DNA of 36,509 bases from an uncultured Microbulbifer sp. (GCF_913055755.1 NZ_CAJXKH010000028.1:1-36509); one strand, 5' to 3'; positions 16,565 through 26,665 are shown, counted from the stretch's first letter. Made by a program: numbers and translations. The notes: generated by a model from the letters alone, not told the origin.

Positions 16565-17623
16565 TCAGGCGTCATCCTCTCCGCCACCTGGCGCCTGCAG
16601 CTGCCGCTCGATCTCCTTCAGGCGACGAGCCATCTGATCCAGCTGACCATAGCGGACTGCATTGCGCCGCCAGGACCGGCTGTCTGAAAACGGCGTCCCG
16701 CTGGAGTAGGAACCCGGCACCTCAATGGACTTGGTCACCAGGGTTCGCGCGGTTACATGGCTGGAGTCTGCCACCACAATGTGTCCGACAATACCCGCGC
16801 CACCGGCGATAGTGCAGTGTTTTCCAATTGTGGCACTGCCCGCTACCGCCGAACAGGCTGCCATGGCTGTGTAGTCACCAATTCGCACATTGTGCGCGAT
16901 TTGTACCATATTGTCGATCTTCACACCGCGACCGATGACGGTATTGCCCAGGGCACCGCGATCAATACAGGTGCAGGCTCCGATTTCCACTTCATCGCCA
17001 ATTTCCACACCGCCCAGCTGATGGATCTTGACCCATTGCTTCTGGTGCGGGGCAAAGCCGAATCCATCGCCACCGATTACGGTGTTGCTGTGCACGATGC
17101 AGTCTGCACCGATAAAGCAACCATGATAGACCACGACATTCGGGTAGAGCCGGCTGCGGGCTCCGATTTCAGAACCCTGCCCGACAAAACTACCCGCGCC
17201 GATAGAGGCACCGGCACCTATCCGCACATCCGCCTCAATCACCGCGCCGGGCCCCACATGGGCAGTCTCGTGGACATCCGCATCGGGGTGCACTGAAGCT
17301 GTCGGTGCGATGCCCAACGGGTAAACGGGGGACAGGTCGTAGATTGCCGTGGCTTCGGCAAATGCGAGGTAGGGGTTGGAGACAACCAGCGCCGATACCG
17401 GGCAGGCGTCTGCCATATCCGCTGTCACCAGCACCGCACAGGCTCGGGTCCCGTTCAGGTGGCGCCGGTAATTGGCACTGGCGAGAAAACTGACTTCGCT
17501 GTCACCAGCATCCTGCAAGGTATTGAGACCGCTGGGAACTTGCGCGGCGCTGGCGCCCGAAGCCAGGCGCAATTCTGCACCCAGCTTCTCAGCCAACTGC
17601 GCCAGTGTTGGCTGTTCGCTCAT
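16565..17623 (-). CDS. lpxD: UDP-3-O-(3-hydroxyacyl)glucosamine N-acyltransferase
   Basis: The third lipid A step: N-acylation of UDP-3-O-acylglucosamine from 3-hydroxyacyl-ACP. The 352-residue product has an N-terminal uridine-binding domain ('SEVSFLASANYRRHL'), then about ten hexapeptide turns of a left-handed beta helix. The catalytic histidine region is 'VQIAHNVRIGDYTAM', and 'IGACTCIDRGALGNTVIG' is the usual lipid-contact segment. The C-terminal helix 'DQMARRLKEIERQL' forms the trimer tail. It lies between skp and fabZ. Confidence 0.99.
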   Translation of the reverse strand: MSEQPTLAQLAEKLGAELRLASGASAAQVPSGLNTLQDAGDSEVSFLASANYRRHLNGTRACAVLVTADMADACPVSALVVSNPYLAFAEATAIYDLSPVYPLGIAPTASVHPDADVHETAHVGPGAVIEADVRIGAGASIGAGSFVGQGSEIGARSRLYPNVVVYHGCFIGADCIVHSNTVIGGDGFGFAPHQKQWVKIHQLGGVEIGDEVEIGACTCIDRGALGNTVIGRGVKIDNMVQIAHNVRIGDYTAMAACSAVAGSATIGKHCTIAGGAGIVGHIVVADSSHVTARTLVTKSIEVPGSYSSGTPFSDSRSWRRNAVRYGQLDQMARRLKEIERQLQAPGGGEDDA

Positions 17624-17648
17624 AGATTTTCCGTAGAATCTGCCGGGG

Positions 17649-18164
17649 TTACTTGGCAGCGTTCATACGCTTGACTACTTCTCCGGTCAGGTCAGTACTC
17701 GGCCCGGCAAATACCGCGGTATTCGCATCCAGCACCAGGTCGAGCTTGCGCTCTTTGATCACTTCTTCCATGGCTGCCTTGGCTTTCGGCACCATGGCCT
17801 TCTGGATTTCCTGAACGGCCTGACCTTCCATTGCGCGCAGCTTTTTGATCGCAGTCTCGAGATCAGAGCGCTTGAAATTCATTTTACGCTGCTGCTCGGC
17901 CTTCTTTTCGTCTGACCAGGTAACGCCATTTTTCTTGGCATCATCGGCCAGCTTTTGCATTTCTGCCTGAATGCCTTCTGCACTGCTCTGCAGCTGGGAA
18001 TACTCGGAGCTGGTTTTCAGCGCATTGATTTTGGACTTGGCCAATTCAGTGCCCATGATCGCAGCCTGAAAATTCACTACGGCCACTTTGGTCTGCGCCA
18101 GGGCCATTCCGGAAAACATCAGGCCGGCCAGCAGAACTGCGGTCATTTTTACTGATTTGAACAC
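17649..18164 (-). CDS. skp: Periplasmic chaperone Skp/OmpH
   Basis: Holds unfolded outer-membrane proteins on their way to the Bam complex. The 171-residue product begins with a signal peptide cut near ALA-QTK (residue 23), then 'KVAVVNFQAAIMGTELAKSK', the strand and helix start of the Skp/OmpH fold. A long charged coiled-coil arm follows (roughly residues 45-135, many Lys/Glu/Gln). It lies between bamA and lpxD, its usual place. Confidence 0.96.
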   Translation of the reverse strand: MFKSVKMTAVLLAGLMFSGMALAQTKVAVVNFQAAIMGTELAKSKINALKTSSEYSQLQSSAEGIQAEMQKLADDAKKNGVTWSDEKKAEQQRKMNFKRSDLETAIKKLRAMEGQAVQEIQKAMVPKAKAAMEEVIKERKLDLVLDANTAVFAGPSTDLTGEVVKRMNAAK

Positions 18165-18289
18165 GTTATATCTCCGTCTTTCGGTTTGTTGCCGGCAACA
18201 CCTGCAACCTATTTTATTTTACGCGGCAGACTTCGCTGCCTATACCCCGACGATCACTGACCGCCTGATGTTCCCTTCCCAGGGAATGC

Positions 18290-20926
18290 TTAGAAGCTGT
18301 TACCCAGTGAGAACTGGAACACTTCAATCTCGTCATCCTCGTTTTCACGCAGCGCCTTCGCCAGACTGAAGGTCAGCGGGCCGAAGCCGGTGATCCATGT
18401 CAGGCCGACACCTGCAGAAACGTTGATGTGACTGGCGTCGATATCGTAACAGTTGATTTGTGAAATACCACAGCTGGAATCAAACACGTTACCGGCATCG
18501 ATAAAGAAGGCGGACTGCATGGAGCGCTGATCCTTCACGAACGGAATCGGGAAGATCACCTCTGCACTGCCCTCGATCAGTATATTACCGCCGAACGGAT
18601 CAGGGCGGCGATTCGAGGTCAGCGGGTTGGCAACCAGCTCCCCGGTATCCGCATCCACCACATAGGAGGATGTCAGCTCATCGGTTTGGACCACACCGTC
18701 GCCATTGGTATCCACCCAAGCGGAAGTCTTCAGTTCATAAGCTTCTGCAGGGGTGGAGCGCGGCCCCAGGGTATTGCGCTCAAAACCGCGCACGGAACCG
18801 AAACCGCCACCAAAGAAGTTTTCAAAGAACGGCAGCGCGGGTGTGTCACCAAAGCCGTCACCATAACCCAGGCGGGTACGCAGACGCAGGGTCAGGTCCC
18901 TGGTCAGCGGGCGGAAGTACTGGGCGGTATAAATCAGTTTGTAGTATTCGAGGTCGCCACCGGGGAGCGCGAATTCCAGCGACAACCGCTGTGACGCGCC
19001 CCGGGTCGCCAGAATGCCCCGGTTAAGGGTGGACTTGGCGTAGGAACCGGTCAGGCTGAAGATGTCAAAATCATCGCCGTTGACGTCAATAAAGCCGTTC
19101 AGGTCGGTATTCAACAGGCTGTCGTCCACCGGCATGCTCAGATCGATTGGTAGGGGATCCGGCACTTCCACTTCTTCACCCGTCTCGGGATCAATTTCCG
19201 TGGTCGTATTATCTAGCGCATCCGTCACCGCCTGCAGGTCATCGGAAGAAATCATGGTGTCAATGCTCGGGAACGGAACCGGGCTGGCCTTGATTTCCTG
19301 CACCGCATAGGGGCCGGTATTGATGGACAGGTGGTTATAGCCCACATTCAAACCGACGCGAGAAATTTCCGAAATCGGGTAACCGAAGCTGATACCCGCA
19401 CCGTAAGTGTCGGTGGTATAGCTGGCTACGTTGATCTCCGAGTAGTCCCGGGTCTGGTAAAACACGTTAAAACCACGACTCACGCCATCGGGCGTAAAGT
19501 ACGGGTCCGTGTACGAGAAGTTGGCTACGGTCTGGTATTTGGAAGTATTCACCGCAAAGCCCACAGACTTGCCGGTGCCGAGCCAGTTGTTTTCCTGCAC
19601 ATTGGCACCCAGTACCAGGCCACTGCCCTGGGCATAACCTACGGTGCCACCGATGGTACCGGACGGCTGTTCCTCTACCGTGTACTCCACATCAATCTGG
19701 TCGGAGGTACCGGGAACCTCGCTGGTTTCCACCTGCACTTCCTTGAAGTAGCCCAGGCGCTCCAGGCGGACTTTTGACTGTTCAATACGAGCGGAAGAGG
19801 CGGAAGCGGATTCCATCTGGCGCATCTCGCGACGCAGTACATCATCCGAGGTGCGGGTGTTGCCGCGGAAATTGATCCGGCGAACGTAGGCGCGCTTGCC
19901 CGGATCAATGAAGAAGGTGACCTTTACCGTCTTGTCTTCCTCATTGGCTTCGGGAATACCATTCACCTCGGCAAAGGTGTAGCCCTCGTTGCCAAGGCGC
20001 TTGGTAATGTAATCCGAGGTGGTGGTCATCAGTACCTGGGAAAAGGTCTGCCCTTTCCTCACCAGCAACAGGCGCTTCACCTCCTCTTCCGGCACCACCG
20101 GGTCCCCCGCCAGCTCCACATCGGACACGGTGTACACGTCGCCTTCATTCACATTGATGGTGATGAATACACTTTGCTTGTCCGGGCTCAGGGAGACCTG
20201 GGTCGAATCGATCTTGAATTCCAGGTAACCGCGGTCAAGGTAGTAGGACTCAAGGCGCTCGAGGTCACCGGTGAGCTTTTCGCGGGAATATTTGTCGTCG
20301 CTGTTCAGCCACGACAGCCAGCCAGTGGTCTGCAGCTCAAAAATCTCGGCGAGCTCATCATCTGAAAACGCCTGGTTACCAACCACATTGATATGCTTGA
20401 TGGCGGCAACGGAACCTTCGTCAACGATGACCTTCAGTTCCACCTGGTTGCGCGGCAGCTCCTTGACTTCGGTATTCACACTGGCGCCATAGCGGCCCTG
20501 TGCCACATACTGGCGCTGCAATTCCTGAGCAAGCCCCTCGAGGGTGGCCCGCTTGAAGATCTGGCCTTCGGCGAGACCATTGTCATTCATGCCTTTGAGC
20601 AGGTCTTCGGTCTTGATCGCCTTGTTGCCGGTAATCTCGATCTTGGAAATTGCCGGGCGCTCGCGCACGGTGATAACCAGCACACCGTTTTCACGACCGA
20701 TTTCGATATCCTGAAAATAACCTGTGCGGAACAGCGCGCGGGTAGCGCTCTGGATTTCCAGGCTTTCAATCTGGTCCCCTACCCGCACCGGCAGCGCGGC
20801 AAAGACCGTACCGGCGGATACCCGTTGCAGTCCTTCGACGCGAATATCATTGACGACAAACGACTGGGCAAAGGCGGAAACCGGCAAAGCCAGACCGAGC
20901 GAAGCCGCTTTCAGGAAATCTTTCAT
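18290..20926 (-). CDS. bamA: Outer membrane protein assembly factor BamA
   Basis: The core of the BAM complex; it inserts beta-barrel proteins into the outer membrane. The 878-residue product has a signal peptide cut after about residue 20, five POTRA domains (roughly 23-420) and a 16-strand barrel ending in the C-terminal Phe signal 'FQFSLGNSF'. The conserved loop-6 motif VRGF is at 712-715. It is about 70 residues longer than E. coli BamA because of two acidic barrel-loop insertions: roughly 545-620, and 725-775 with the EF-hand-like 'DTNGDGVVQTDE' (739-750). It lies between rseP and skp. Confidence 0.98.
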   Translation of the reverse strand: MKDFLKAASLGLALPVSAFAQSFVVNDIRVEGLQRVSAGTVFAALPVRVGDQIESLEIQSATRALFRTGYFQDIEIGRENGVLVITVRERPAISKIEITGNKAIKTEDLLKGMNDNGLAEGQIFKRATLEGLAQELQRQYVAQGRYGASVNTEVKELPRNQVELKVIVDEGSVAAIKHINVVGNQAFSDDELAEIFELQTTGWLSWLNSDDKYSREKLTGDLERLESYYLDRGYLEFKIDSTQVSLSPDKQSVFITINVNEGDVYTVSDVELAGDPVVPEEEVKRLLLVRKGQTFSQVLMTTTSDYITKRLGNEGYTFAEVNGIPEANEEDKTVKVTFFIDPGKRAYVRRINFRGNTRTSDDVLRREMRQMESASASSARIEQSKVRLERLGYFKEVQVETSEVPGTSDQIDVEYTVEEQPSGTIGGTVGYAQGSGLVLGANVQENNWLGTGKSVGFAVNTSKYQTVANFSYTDPYFTPDGVSRGFNVFYQTRDYSEINVASYTTDTYGAGISFGYPISEISRVGLNVGYNHLSINTGPYAVQEIKASPVPFPSIDTMISSDDLQAVTDALDNTTTEIDPETGEEVEVPDPLPIDLSMPVDDSLLNTDLNGFIDVNGDDFDIFSLTGSYAKSTLNRGILATRGASQRLSLEFALPGGDLEYYKLIYTAQYFRPLTRDLTLRLRTRLGYGDGFGDTPALPFFENFFGGGFGSVRGFERNTLGPRSTPAEAYELKTSAWVDTNGDGVVQTDELTSSYVVDADTGELVANPLTSNRRPDPFGGNILIEGSAEVIFPIPFVKDQRSMQSAFFIDAGNVFDSSCGISQINCYDIDASHINVSAGVGLTWITGFGPLTFSLAKALRENEDDEIEVFQFSLGNSF
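18677..18712 (-). other. EF-hand-like Ca2+-binding loop encoded in BamA loop 6
   Basis: Residues 739-750 of BamA, DTNGDGVVQTDE, fit the twelve-residue EF-hand loop: D1, N3, D5, G6, hydrophobic V8, and E12. The loop lies about 24 residues after VRGF, in a part expected to face outside the cell. Calcium binding is inferred from the motif alone. Confidence 0.7.
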
Positions 20927-21003
20927 CTACTAATTCCGAGTTTTTATTCGCAATTCCAATCGGGCCCGAGGGCCTGCTAATTGTTGACGGCCGGGCCTGA
21001 CGC

Positions 21004-22362
21004 CTACAGCCGCAAAATATCGTTGTACAGCGCCAGCGCCATGATCCCCAGCACCAGTGCCATCCCCACCTGCAGGCCGATCATCTGCACCCGCTCCGAA
21101 ACCGGCGACCCCTTGATTGCCTCAATACCGTAGTAAAGAAGGTGGCCACCGTCGAGCACCGGGATGGGCAGCAGGTTGAGCACACCGAGGCTGATGCTCA
21201 GCAGCGCCAGCAGCGACAGAAACGACTGCCAGCCTGCATTCGCTGAAGTGCCGGCCACTTTAGCAATGGTGATTGGGCCACTCAAGTTCTTGGTCGAGAG
21301 CTGCCCGAACAGCAGTTTTTTCAGGCTTTCCAGGGTAAAGACCGTTTTACTCCAGGTTTCCTCAAGACCCTTGCTGAACGCGGCAACCGGTCCATAGCGG
21401 TAGGAGCGGACCATATCCTCCGGCCAGGATGCAGCAACCGGCAGCACCCCTATCCGGCCTATCTTCTCTCCGCTGTCCAGTGCCACCTCATCCGGCGTCA
21501 CCGCCAGCGTCAGCTGCTGGTCGTCGCGCACCAGCGCGACATCCATTGACTGGTTGGCGCGCCCGCGCACATAAGCGGTCCAGGCCTCCCAGCTATCGAA
21601 TGCCTGCCCGTCTGTACCCACTATCTCGTCGCCCGCTTCCAGCCCCGCGCGGGCCGCGGGACTGCCTTCGGTGACCTGGGCCAGCTGCATTTTCACTGCC
21701 GGCACCCACAGCTTGATTCCGATCTCCGCCAGCGGGTCCGGCACCTCCTTGCCCGCCAGCCAGCGGTCGAGATCCGCGTACATGTGGTACTCGAACTCGG
21801 AATCCGGGTAACGCGCGGAAAACTTGAGTTCCCCGGTATCCCCCAGGCGCTTGGCCAGCTGCCAGTTTAGCGCCTGCCAGGTGGGCGTCGGATGACCGTC
21901 CACCGCCAGAATTTCCTGTCCCGGCTCCAGGCCCGCATAGGCCGCCAGACTGCCGGGTTCCACTTCATCCACTACCGGTACCGGCCCCGACGTACCGCCC
22001 AGGAAGACACCCCAGAACAACACGATCGCAAGCAGGAAATTGGCGATGGGTCCCGCCGCCGCAATGGCCATGCGCGCCCACACGCTTTTGCGATTGAACG
22101 CCTGATCCAGCTCCTGCGGCGCTACCGGCCCTTCCCGCTCATCCAGCATCTTGACGTAGCCGCCAAGTGGAATCGCGGAAATGGTGAATTCCGTGCCGTG
22201 GCGGTCGTAGCGCGAAACCAGGCGCCGGCCGAAGCCCACGGAGAAACGCAGTACCTTGACCCCACACAACCGGGCCACGAGAAAGTGGCCGAACTCGTGA
22301 AAACTTACCAGGACTCCCAGTGCGACCAGGGCCCAGAGGGCAGTCTGAAAAATATCTAGCAT
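21004..22362 (-). CDS. rseP: Site-2 zinc metalloprotease RseP
   Basis: An inner-membrane protease that cuts anti-sigma factor RseA and remnant signal peptides. The 452-residue product has the zinc site H22-E-F-G-H26 in the first membrane helix and the third ligand D404 in 'PIPVLDGGHLLYYG' near the C-terminus. Two PDZ domains lie between ('AYAGLEPGQEILAVDG' and 'ARAGLEAGDEIVGTDG'). It starts 9 bp past dxr and precedes bamA, so stress sensing and its main target sit in one run. I did not find a convincing sigma-E promoter. Confidence 0.98.
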   Translation of the reverse strand: MLDIFQTALWALVALGVLVSFHEFGHFLVARLCGVKVLRFSVGFGRRLVSRYDRHGTEFTISAIPLGGYVKMLDEREGPVAPQELDQAFNRKSVWARMAIAAAGPIANFLLAIVLFWGVFLGGTSGPVPVVDEVEPGSLAAYAGLEPGQEILAVDGHPTPTWQALNWQLAKRLGDTGELKFSARYPDSEFEYHMYADLDRWLAGKEVPDPLAEIGIKLWVPAVKMQLAQVTEGSPAARAGLEAGDEIVGTDGQAFDSWEAWTAYVRGRANQSMDVALVRDDQQLTLAVTPDEVALDSGEKIGRIGVLPVAASWPEDMVRSYRYGPVAAFSKGLEETWSKTVFTLESLKKLLFGQLSTKNLSGPITIAKVAGTSANAGWQSFLSLLALLSISLGVLNLLPIPVLDGGHLLYYGIEAIKGSPVSERVQMIGLQVGMALVLGIMALALYNDILRL

Positions 22363-22371
22363 GGGCTCAGT

Positions 22372-23607
22372 TTACATGGATCTCGATTCGGGAAAGCCGG
22401 CACCAGTGGTACCGACACCGCCGCCCTGGTTCAGGGCCTGTTGTGCAAGCGTGCGCGCTTCCCGGTCTGCCAGTTCGACTGCATCCAGGTCTCTCAGTTC
22501 AACTACCGGGGCGGATTTCATCACATCCTCGATCACCCGGGGAATCTCGGTAAATGCCAGCTTACCGTCCAGGAACGCCGCCACCGCCACTTCATTGGCG
22601 GCATTCAGCACCGCCGGGGCGCTGCCGCCGGCGATCATCGCCTCCCGCGCCAGTCGCAGACAGGGGAAGCGCGCTTCATCCGGGGCCTCGAAATCGAGCC
22701 GCCCCTGGGCAATCAGGTCCAGCGCGGGCACGCCGCTGTCTATACGCTCCGGGAAGGCCAACGCGTGGGCGATGGGCGTGCGCATGTCTGGATTGCCCAT
22801 CTGCGCCAGCAGTGAGCCGTCGCGGTACTGCACCATCGAATGGATAATGCTCTGCGGGTGTACGACGATATCGATCTGCGCCGGTTCCGCGCGAAACAGG
22901 TAACAGGCCTCGATGAACTCCAGGCCCTTGTTCATCATGGTGGCGGAATCCACAGAGATCTTGCGACCCATGGACCAGTTCGGGTGCGCGCAGGCCTCTT
23001 CGGGAGTGACCCCGTGCAGCTCCGCTACCGGCCGGCTGCGGAAAGGCCCACCGGACCCGGTGAGCAGAATCTTCTCCACCCCGGCCTGCTCGAGGTCCTC
23101 ACAGGGGTATGGCAGACACTGAAAAATCGCGTTGTGTTCACTGTCTATCGGCAGCAGGCTGGCCCGGCTTTGCGCCAGTGCGGCCATAAACAGCGGGCCC
23201 GCCATCACCAGCGACTCCTTGTTCGCCAGCAGTACTTTTTTGCCTGCCTGGACCGCCGCCAGTGTCGGCCGCAATCCCGCAGCACCCACGATCGCCGCCA
23301 TGACCACATCCACCCTGGCATCGCTGGCGACCTGGCACAGACCCTCGACGCCGCTGAGGACCTCGGTGGCAACGCCCTCTTCCGCGAGCTCCTGTTCCAG
23401 CTGCGCCGCGCGCGCGGGATCCAGCACTACCGCGTACTTCGGTACAAAACGCCGGCACTGCTGCGCCAGCTCGGCAATCCGCTCCCGCGCAGTCAGAGCA
23501 TACACCTGGTACTGCCCCGGGTGACGGGCGAGCACGTCCAACGTGCTGACACCGATGGAACCGGTAGACCCGAGCACGCAGACCTGTTGTGCGGATGGGG
23601 ATTGCAT
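22372..23607 (-). CDS. dxr: 1-deoxy-D-xylulose 5-phosphate reductoisomerase
   Basis: Makes 2-C-methyl-erythritol 4-phosphate with NADPH, the committed MEP isoprenoid step (fosmidomycin target). The 411-residue product has the NADPH motif '[15 protein letters not shown]' at its start, then 'NKESLVMAG', 'LTGSGGPFR' and the substrate loop '[20 protein letters not shown]'. It lies between cdsA and rseP, with a 126-bp gap to cdsA in which I see no clear signal. Confidence 0.99.
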   Translation of the reverse strand: MQSPSAQQVCVLGSTGSIGVSTLDVLARHPGQYQVYALTARERIAELAQQCRRFVPKYAVVLDPARAAQLEQELAEEGVATEVLSGVEGLCQVASDARVDVVMAAIVGAAGLRPTLAAVQAGKKVLLANKESLVMAGPLFMAALAQSRASLLPIDSEHNAIFQCLPYPCEDLEQAGVEKILLTGSGGPFRSRPVAELHGVTPEEACAHPNWSMGRKISVDSATMMNKGLEFIEACYLFRAEPAQIDIVVHPQSIIHSMVQYRDGSLLAQMGNPDMRTPIAHALAFPERIDSGVPALDLIAQGRLDFEAPDEARFPCLRLAREAMIAGGSAPAVLNAANEVAVAAFLDGKLAFTEIPRVIEDVMKSAPVVELRDLDAVELADREARTLAQQALNQGGGVGTTGAGFPESRSM

Positions 23608-23733
23608 GGAAACGATTACCTCTGGGCTCCGCTCCCGGCAGCTTGCGTCACCGGGAGTGGGCGTTACGATCTAGTTTGAAATTGCAGCAAATTGCCGGCG
23701 CCATTGGGGCTGCGGCAGTATTATCCGGCGGTT

Positions 23734-24579
23734 TTACAGGTATTTGGGCAACTCACTGGCAAGCGCGGCCATGGTAAAGACCGGCAGCGCGGCAGTGAGG
23801 CTGTCCAGGCGGTCCAGAATACCGCCGTGCCCCGGCAGAATGCGGCTGCTGTCCTTGATACCGCGGTGGCGCTTGAACATGCTCTCCACCAGGTCGCCGA
23901 TCACCGACGCCAGGGCGGTCACCAGAACTCCGAAACTGAACAACACCGTGTTCTTCAGTGGCAACTCAAACGCGTATGACACCGTCAGCGCAAGCACCAG
24001 GCAAGCCGCCAGACCGCCGAAAAAGCCTTCCCAGGACTTCCCCGGGCTGACCTCACGGGCAAGCTTGTGCTTGCCAAATTTGCGACCGACAAAATAGGCA
24101 CCCACATCTGCAGCCACCACAATGGCCACCACAAACAGCACCAGCCAGGCACCGTGATCCAGCCCGCGCAGAATAACCACGGACAACCACGCCGGCATCA
24201 GGACCACCAGGCCAATAAGACCGCGGGCCCAGCGGTTGCCCCACAGCATGGCACTGGCGGGATATCCCTGGACCCAGAGAAATGCCAGGGCCCACCAACC
24301 GCAGGCCACCGCCAGTATCTGGCGCGCGCGATCGATATCCGGATTGGAGAAATCCATGGCGAACACATACTGGGCAGCAAATACCAGCGCGACACCCAGC
24401 GCCGCCAGAAAGACAAAACGCAATGCGCGATTGAGATTGGACAGGTTAGCCCACTCCCAACCGCCGAGAAGGATGACACCTGCGACCACCACTGCAAACC
24501 ACTGCATGGGCGCAAGAAAGAGCAGCCCGAGGAACAGGGCCACCAGCACCAGCGCGGTAATTATTCTTTGTTTTAGCAC
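23734..24579 (-). CDS. cdsA: Phosphatidate cytidylyltransferase
   Basis: Makes CDP-diacylglycerol from phosphatidate and CTP, the entry to all membrane phospholipids. The 281-residue protein has about eight membrane segments and the family signature near its end, 'KRHRGIKDSSRILPGHGG' followed by 'ILDRLDS'. 'GRKFGKHKLAREVSPGKSWE' is the conserved cytoplasmic loop. It lies between uppS and dxr. Confidence 0.98.
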   Translation of the reverse strand: MLKQRIITALVLVALFLGLLFLAPMQWFAVVVAGVILLGGWEWANLSNLNRALRFVFLAALGVALVFAAQYVFAMDFSNPDIDRARQILAVACGWWALAFLWVQGYPASAMLWGNRWARGLIGLVVLMPAWLSVVILRGLDHGAWLVLFVVAIVVAADVGAYFVGRKFGKHKLAREVSPGKSWEGFFGGLAACLVLALTVSYAFELPLKNTVLFSFGVLVTALASVIGDLVESMFKRHRGIKDSSRILPGHGGILDRLDSLTAALPVFTMAALASELPKYL

Positions 24580-24612
24580 CGTTTAATCCTTTTTCTTCAA
24601 TACTCGTCGCGA

Positions 24613-25374
24613 TCAGGCCCGCGCTTCCAGGCCCTGATCACCACGTCCCCCATAGCGGCGATCCCGCTGGCGATAGGCTGTCAGCGCGGCATCCAGCTCG
24701 GCCTCGCCGAAGTCGGGCCACAGTGTATCGGTAAAGTAGAATTCACTGTAGGCAGCCTGCCACAGAATAAAGTTGCTGATGCGCTGCTCACCACTGGATC
24801 GAATCAACAGGTCAACCGGGGGCAGGTCCGCCAGTTGCACCCGCTCGGCAAGCGCCGCTTCATCAATGGATTCAGGGTTGCGCTTCCCGGCAGCGACCTC
24901 ATCCGCCAGCTGGCGCGCGGCCTGGGCAATATCCCACTGGCCGCCGTAATCAGCGGCAATCACCAGGGTGCCGCTGGTGCCGTCCCGGGTGATCTCCTCC
25001 GCTTCGGCGATGGCCCGTTGCAGGCGCGGCGAGAACCGGTCACGGCGGCCGATGATACGCAGGCGTATACCCTGCTCCTGCATGCGGCGCGCCTCTTTGC
25101 GCAGGTAGGAATGAAACAGACTCATCAGCAACTCCACCTCTTTCGGCGGGCGCTGCCAGTTTTCACTGGAAAATGCGAAAAGCGTCAGCACTTCGACGCG
25201 ACGCTCCTTACAGGCCTCAATGAGGTCGCGAATACGCTCGACCCCGGCCTTGTGACCAGAGGACGGCGGCAACCCCCGGCGCGCGGCCCAGCGACCATTG
25301 CCATCCATGATGATGGCAATATGGCGGGGCCCCTGAAAATCGTATGCCGTCACTCCGGTACCACCAGCACTCAT
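24613..25374 (-). CDS. uppS: Undecaprenyl diphosphate synthase
   Basis: Condenses isopentenyl units to the C55 carrier lipid for peptidoglycan and O-antigen. The 253-residue cis-prenyltransferase shows 'HIAIIMDGNGRWA' with the catalytic D24, 'LTLFAFSSENWQRP' and the C-terminal 'DLLIRSSGEQRISNFILWQ'. Its ATG shares one base with the frr stop (TGATG), so the two are translationally coupled. cdsA follows after 33 bp. Confidence 0.98.
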   Translation of the reverse strand: MSAGGTGVTAYDFQGPRHIAIIMDGNGRWAARRGLPPSSGHKAGVERIRDLIEACKERRVEVLTLFAFSSENWQRPPKEVELLMSLFHSYLRKEARRMQEQGIRLRIIGRRDRFSPRLQRAIAEAEEITRDGTSGTLVIAADYGGQWDIAQAARQLADEVAAGKRNPESIDEAALAERVQLADLPPVDLLIRSSGEQRISNFILWQAAYSEFYFTDTLWPDFGEAELDAALTAYRQRDRRYGGRGDQGLEARA

Positions 25375-25931
25375 CAGATTTCCATCAGGTCTTTTTCTTT
25401 GCTCGCCAGTGCGCTTTCCACCTCGGCGATATATTTGTCCGTCAGCTTCTGAATTTCGTCCGCTGCACGACGCTCGTCGTCCTCGGAAATTTCCTTGTCT
25501 TTCACCAGCGCCTTCACTTCCGCCAGGGCATCGCGACGGTTGTTGCGGATGGAGACACGGGCACTTTCCGCCTCACTCTTGGCCTGCTTGATAAAGTTCT
25601 TGCGGGTCTCTTCGGTCAGCATCGGCATCGGGATACGGATCACTGCACCGGCGGTGCTCGGGTTCAGACCCAGGTCCGACTTCATGATGGCCTTTTCAAT
25701 ATCCGGCACCAGGTTCTTTTCCCACGGGGTAACGGACAGGGTACGCGCATCCTCAACGGTGACGTTGGCCACCTGGGACAGCGGGGTATCGGAACCGTAA
25801 TAGGAAACATGGATGCCGTCGAGCAGGCTCGGGTGCGCCCGGCCGGTACGGATTTTGTTGAAGTTGCCACCGAGCGCTTCAATAGCTTTTTTCATGCGCC
25901 CTTCGGCTTGTTTCTTGATGTCGTCAATCAC
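25374..25931 (-). CDS. frr: Ribosome recycling factor
   Basis: With EF-G it splits post-termination ribosomes. From GTG 25931 the product is 185 residues, exactly the E. coli length, starting (M)[17 protein letters not shown]; conserved '[15 protein letters not shown]' follows. The GTG overlaps the pyrH stop in GTGA, and GAGG lies upstream inside the end of pyrH. The open frame extends 40 codons further upstream, but that part lies inside pyrH and has no family similarity. It ends in TGATG with uppS. Confidence 0.98.
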   Translation of the reverse strand: MIDDIKKQAEGRMKKAIEALGGNFNKIRTGRAHPSLLDGIHVSYYGSDTPLSQVANVTVEDARTLSVTPWEKNLVPDIEKAIMKSDLGLNPSTAGAVIRIPMPMLTEETRKNFIKQAKSEAESARVSIRNNRRDALAEVKALVKDKEISEDDERRAADEIQKLTDKYIAEVESALASKEKDLMEI

Positions 25932-26665
25932 TGATTCACATCCTCTTCGATAAGTGTGCCTTCTTGCCCGCCCACCACGATATTGAGCAGCGCACCGGTC
26001 TTGTCCATACGGAAAACCCGCACAGGCAGGTTCTGTTCCCGACACAGGCAAATTGCAGTTAAATCCATCACTCCGAGCTTCTTGTCCAGCACCTCGTCGT
26101 AGGTGAGGCGATCATAGCGGGTCGCATCGGGCACCAGTACCGGGTCCGCAGAGTAAACCCCGTCCACCTTGGTGGCCTTCAGTACCAGCTCCGCTTCAAT
26201 TTCGATGCCGCGCAGGCAGGCTGCCGAGTCCGTGGTAAAGAAAGGGTTGCCGGTTCCGGCGGCAAAAATCAGTACTTCTCCCCGCTCAAGGTAGCGGATT
26301 GCGGCGCGGCGATCGTAGTGATCGACAATGCCACTCATCTGGATGGCGGACATCACCCGGGAAGAAATATTCGAGCGCTCCAGCGCATCGCGCAAGGCCA
26401 GTGCATTCATCACCGTGGCCAGCATGCCCATATGGTCACCGGTCACCCGGTCCAGTCCCGCCGCATTCAGCGCGGCACCGCGGAACAGGTTGCCACCGCC
26501 AACCACGAGGCCGACCTGAACGCCAATTCCTACCAGTTGGCCAATTTCCAGCGCCATCTTGTCCAGCACTTTGGGGCTGATACCAAACCCCTGCTCGCCC
26601 ATCAGCTCTTCTCCGCTGAGCTTTAACAGGATTCTCTTGTATTTGCGGTCTTTAACACCAGGCAT
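25928..26665 (-). CDS. pyrH: UMP kinase
   Basis: Phosphorylates UMP to UDP; a hexameric amino-acid-kinase-fold enzyme activated by GTP and inhibited by UTP. I choose ATG 26665 (245 residues, starting [19 protein letters not shown]) because GAGGA lies seven bases upstream; ATG 26683 lacks a site. Motifs: '[15 protein letters not shown]', '[12 protein letters not shown]', '[19 protein letters not shown]' and '[18 protein letters not shown]'. Nearly 300 bp separate it from tsf, a longer gap than elsewhere in this run. Confidence 0.97.
   Translation of the reverse strand: MPGVKDRKYKRILLKLSGEELMGEQGFGISPKVLDKMALEIGQLVGIGVQVGLVVGGGNLFRGAALNAAGLDRVTGDHMGMLATVMNALALRDALERSNISSRVMSAIQMSGIVDHYDRRAAIRYLERGEVLIFAAGTGNPFFTTDSAACLRGIEIEAELVLKATKVDGVYSADPVLVPDATRYDRLTYDEVLDKKLGVMDLTAICLCREQNLPVRVFRMDKTGALLNIVVGGQEGTLIEEDVNQ

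Noticed and set aside
20927..21003. Sigma-E promoter before bamA
   Set aside because: Expected from E. coli, but I found no GGAACTT-like -35 with a proper -10 in the short rseP-bamA gap.
25932..26051. 40-codon upstream extension of frr
   Set aside because: It lies inside pyrH. GTG 25931 gives the exact family length and overlaps the pyrH stop in the usual coupled way.
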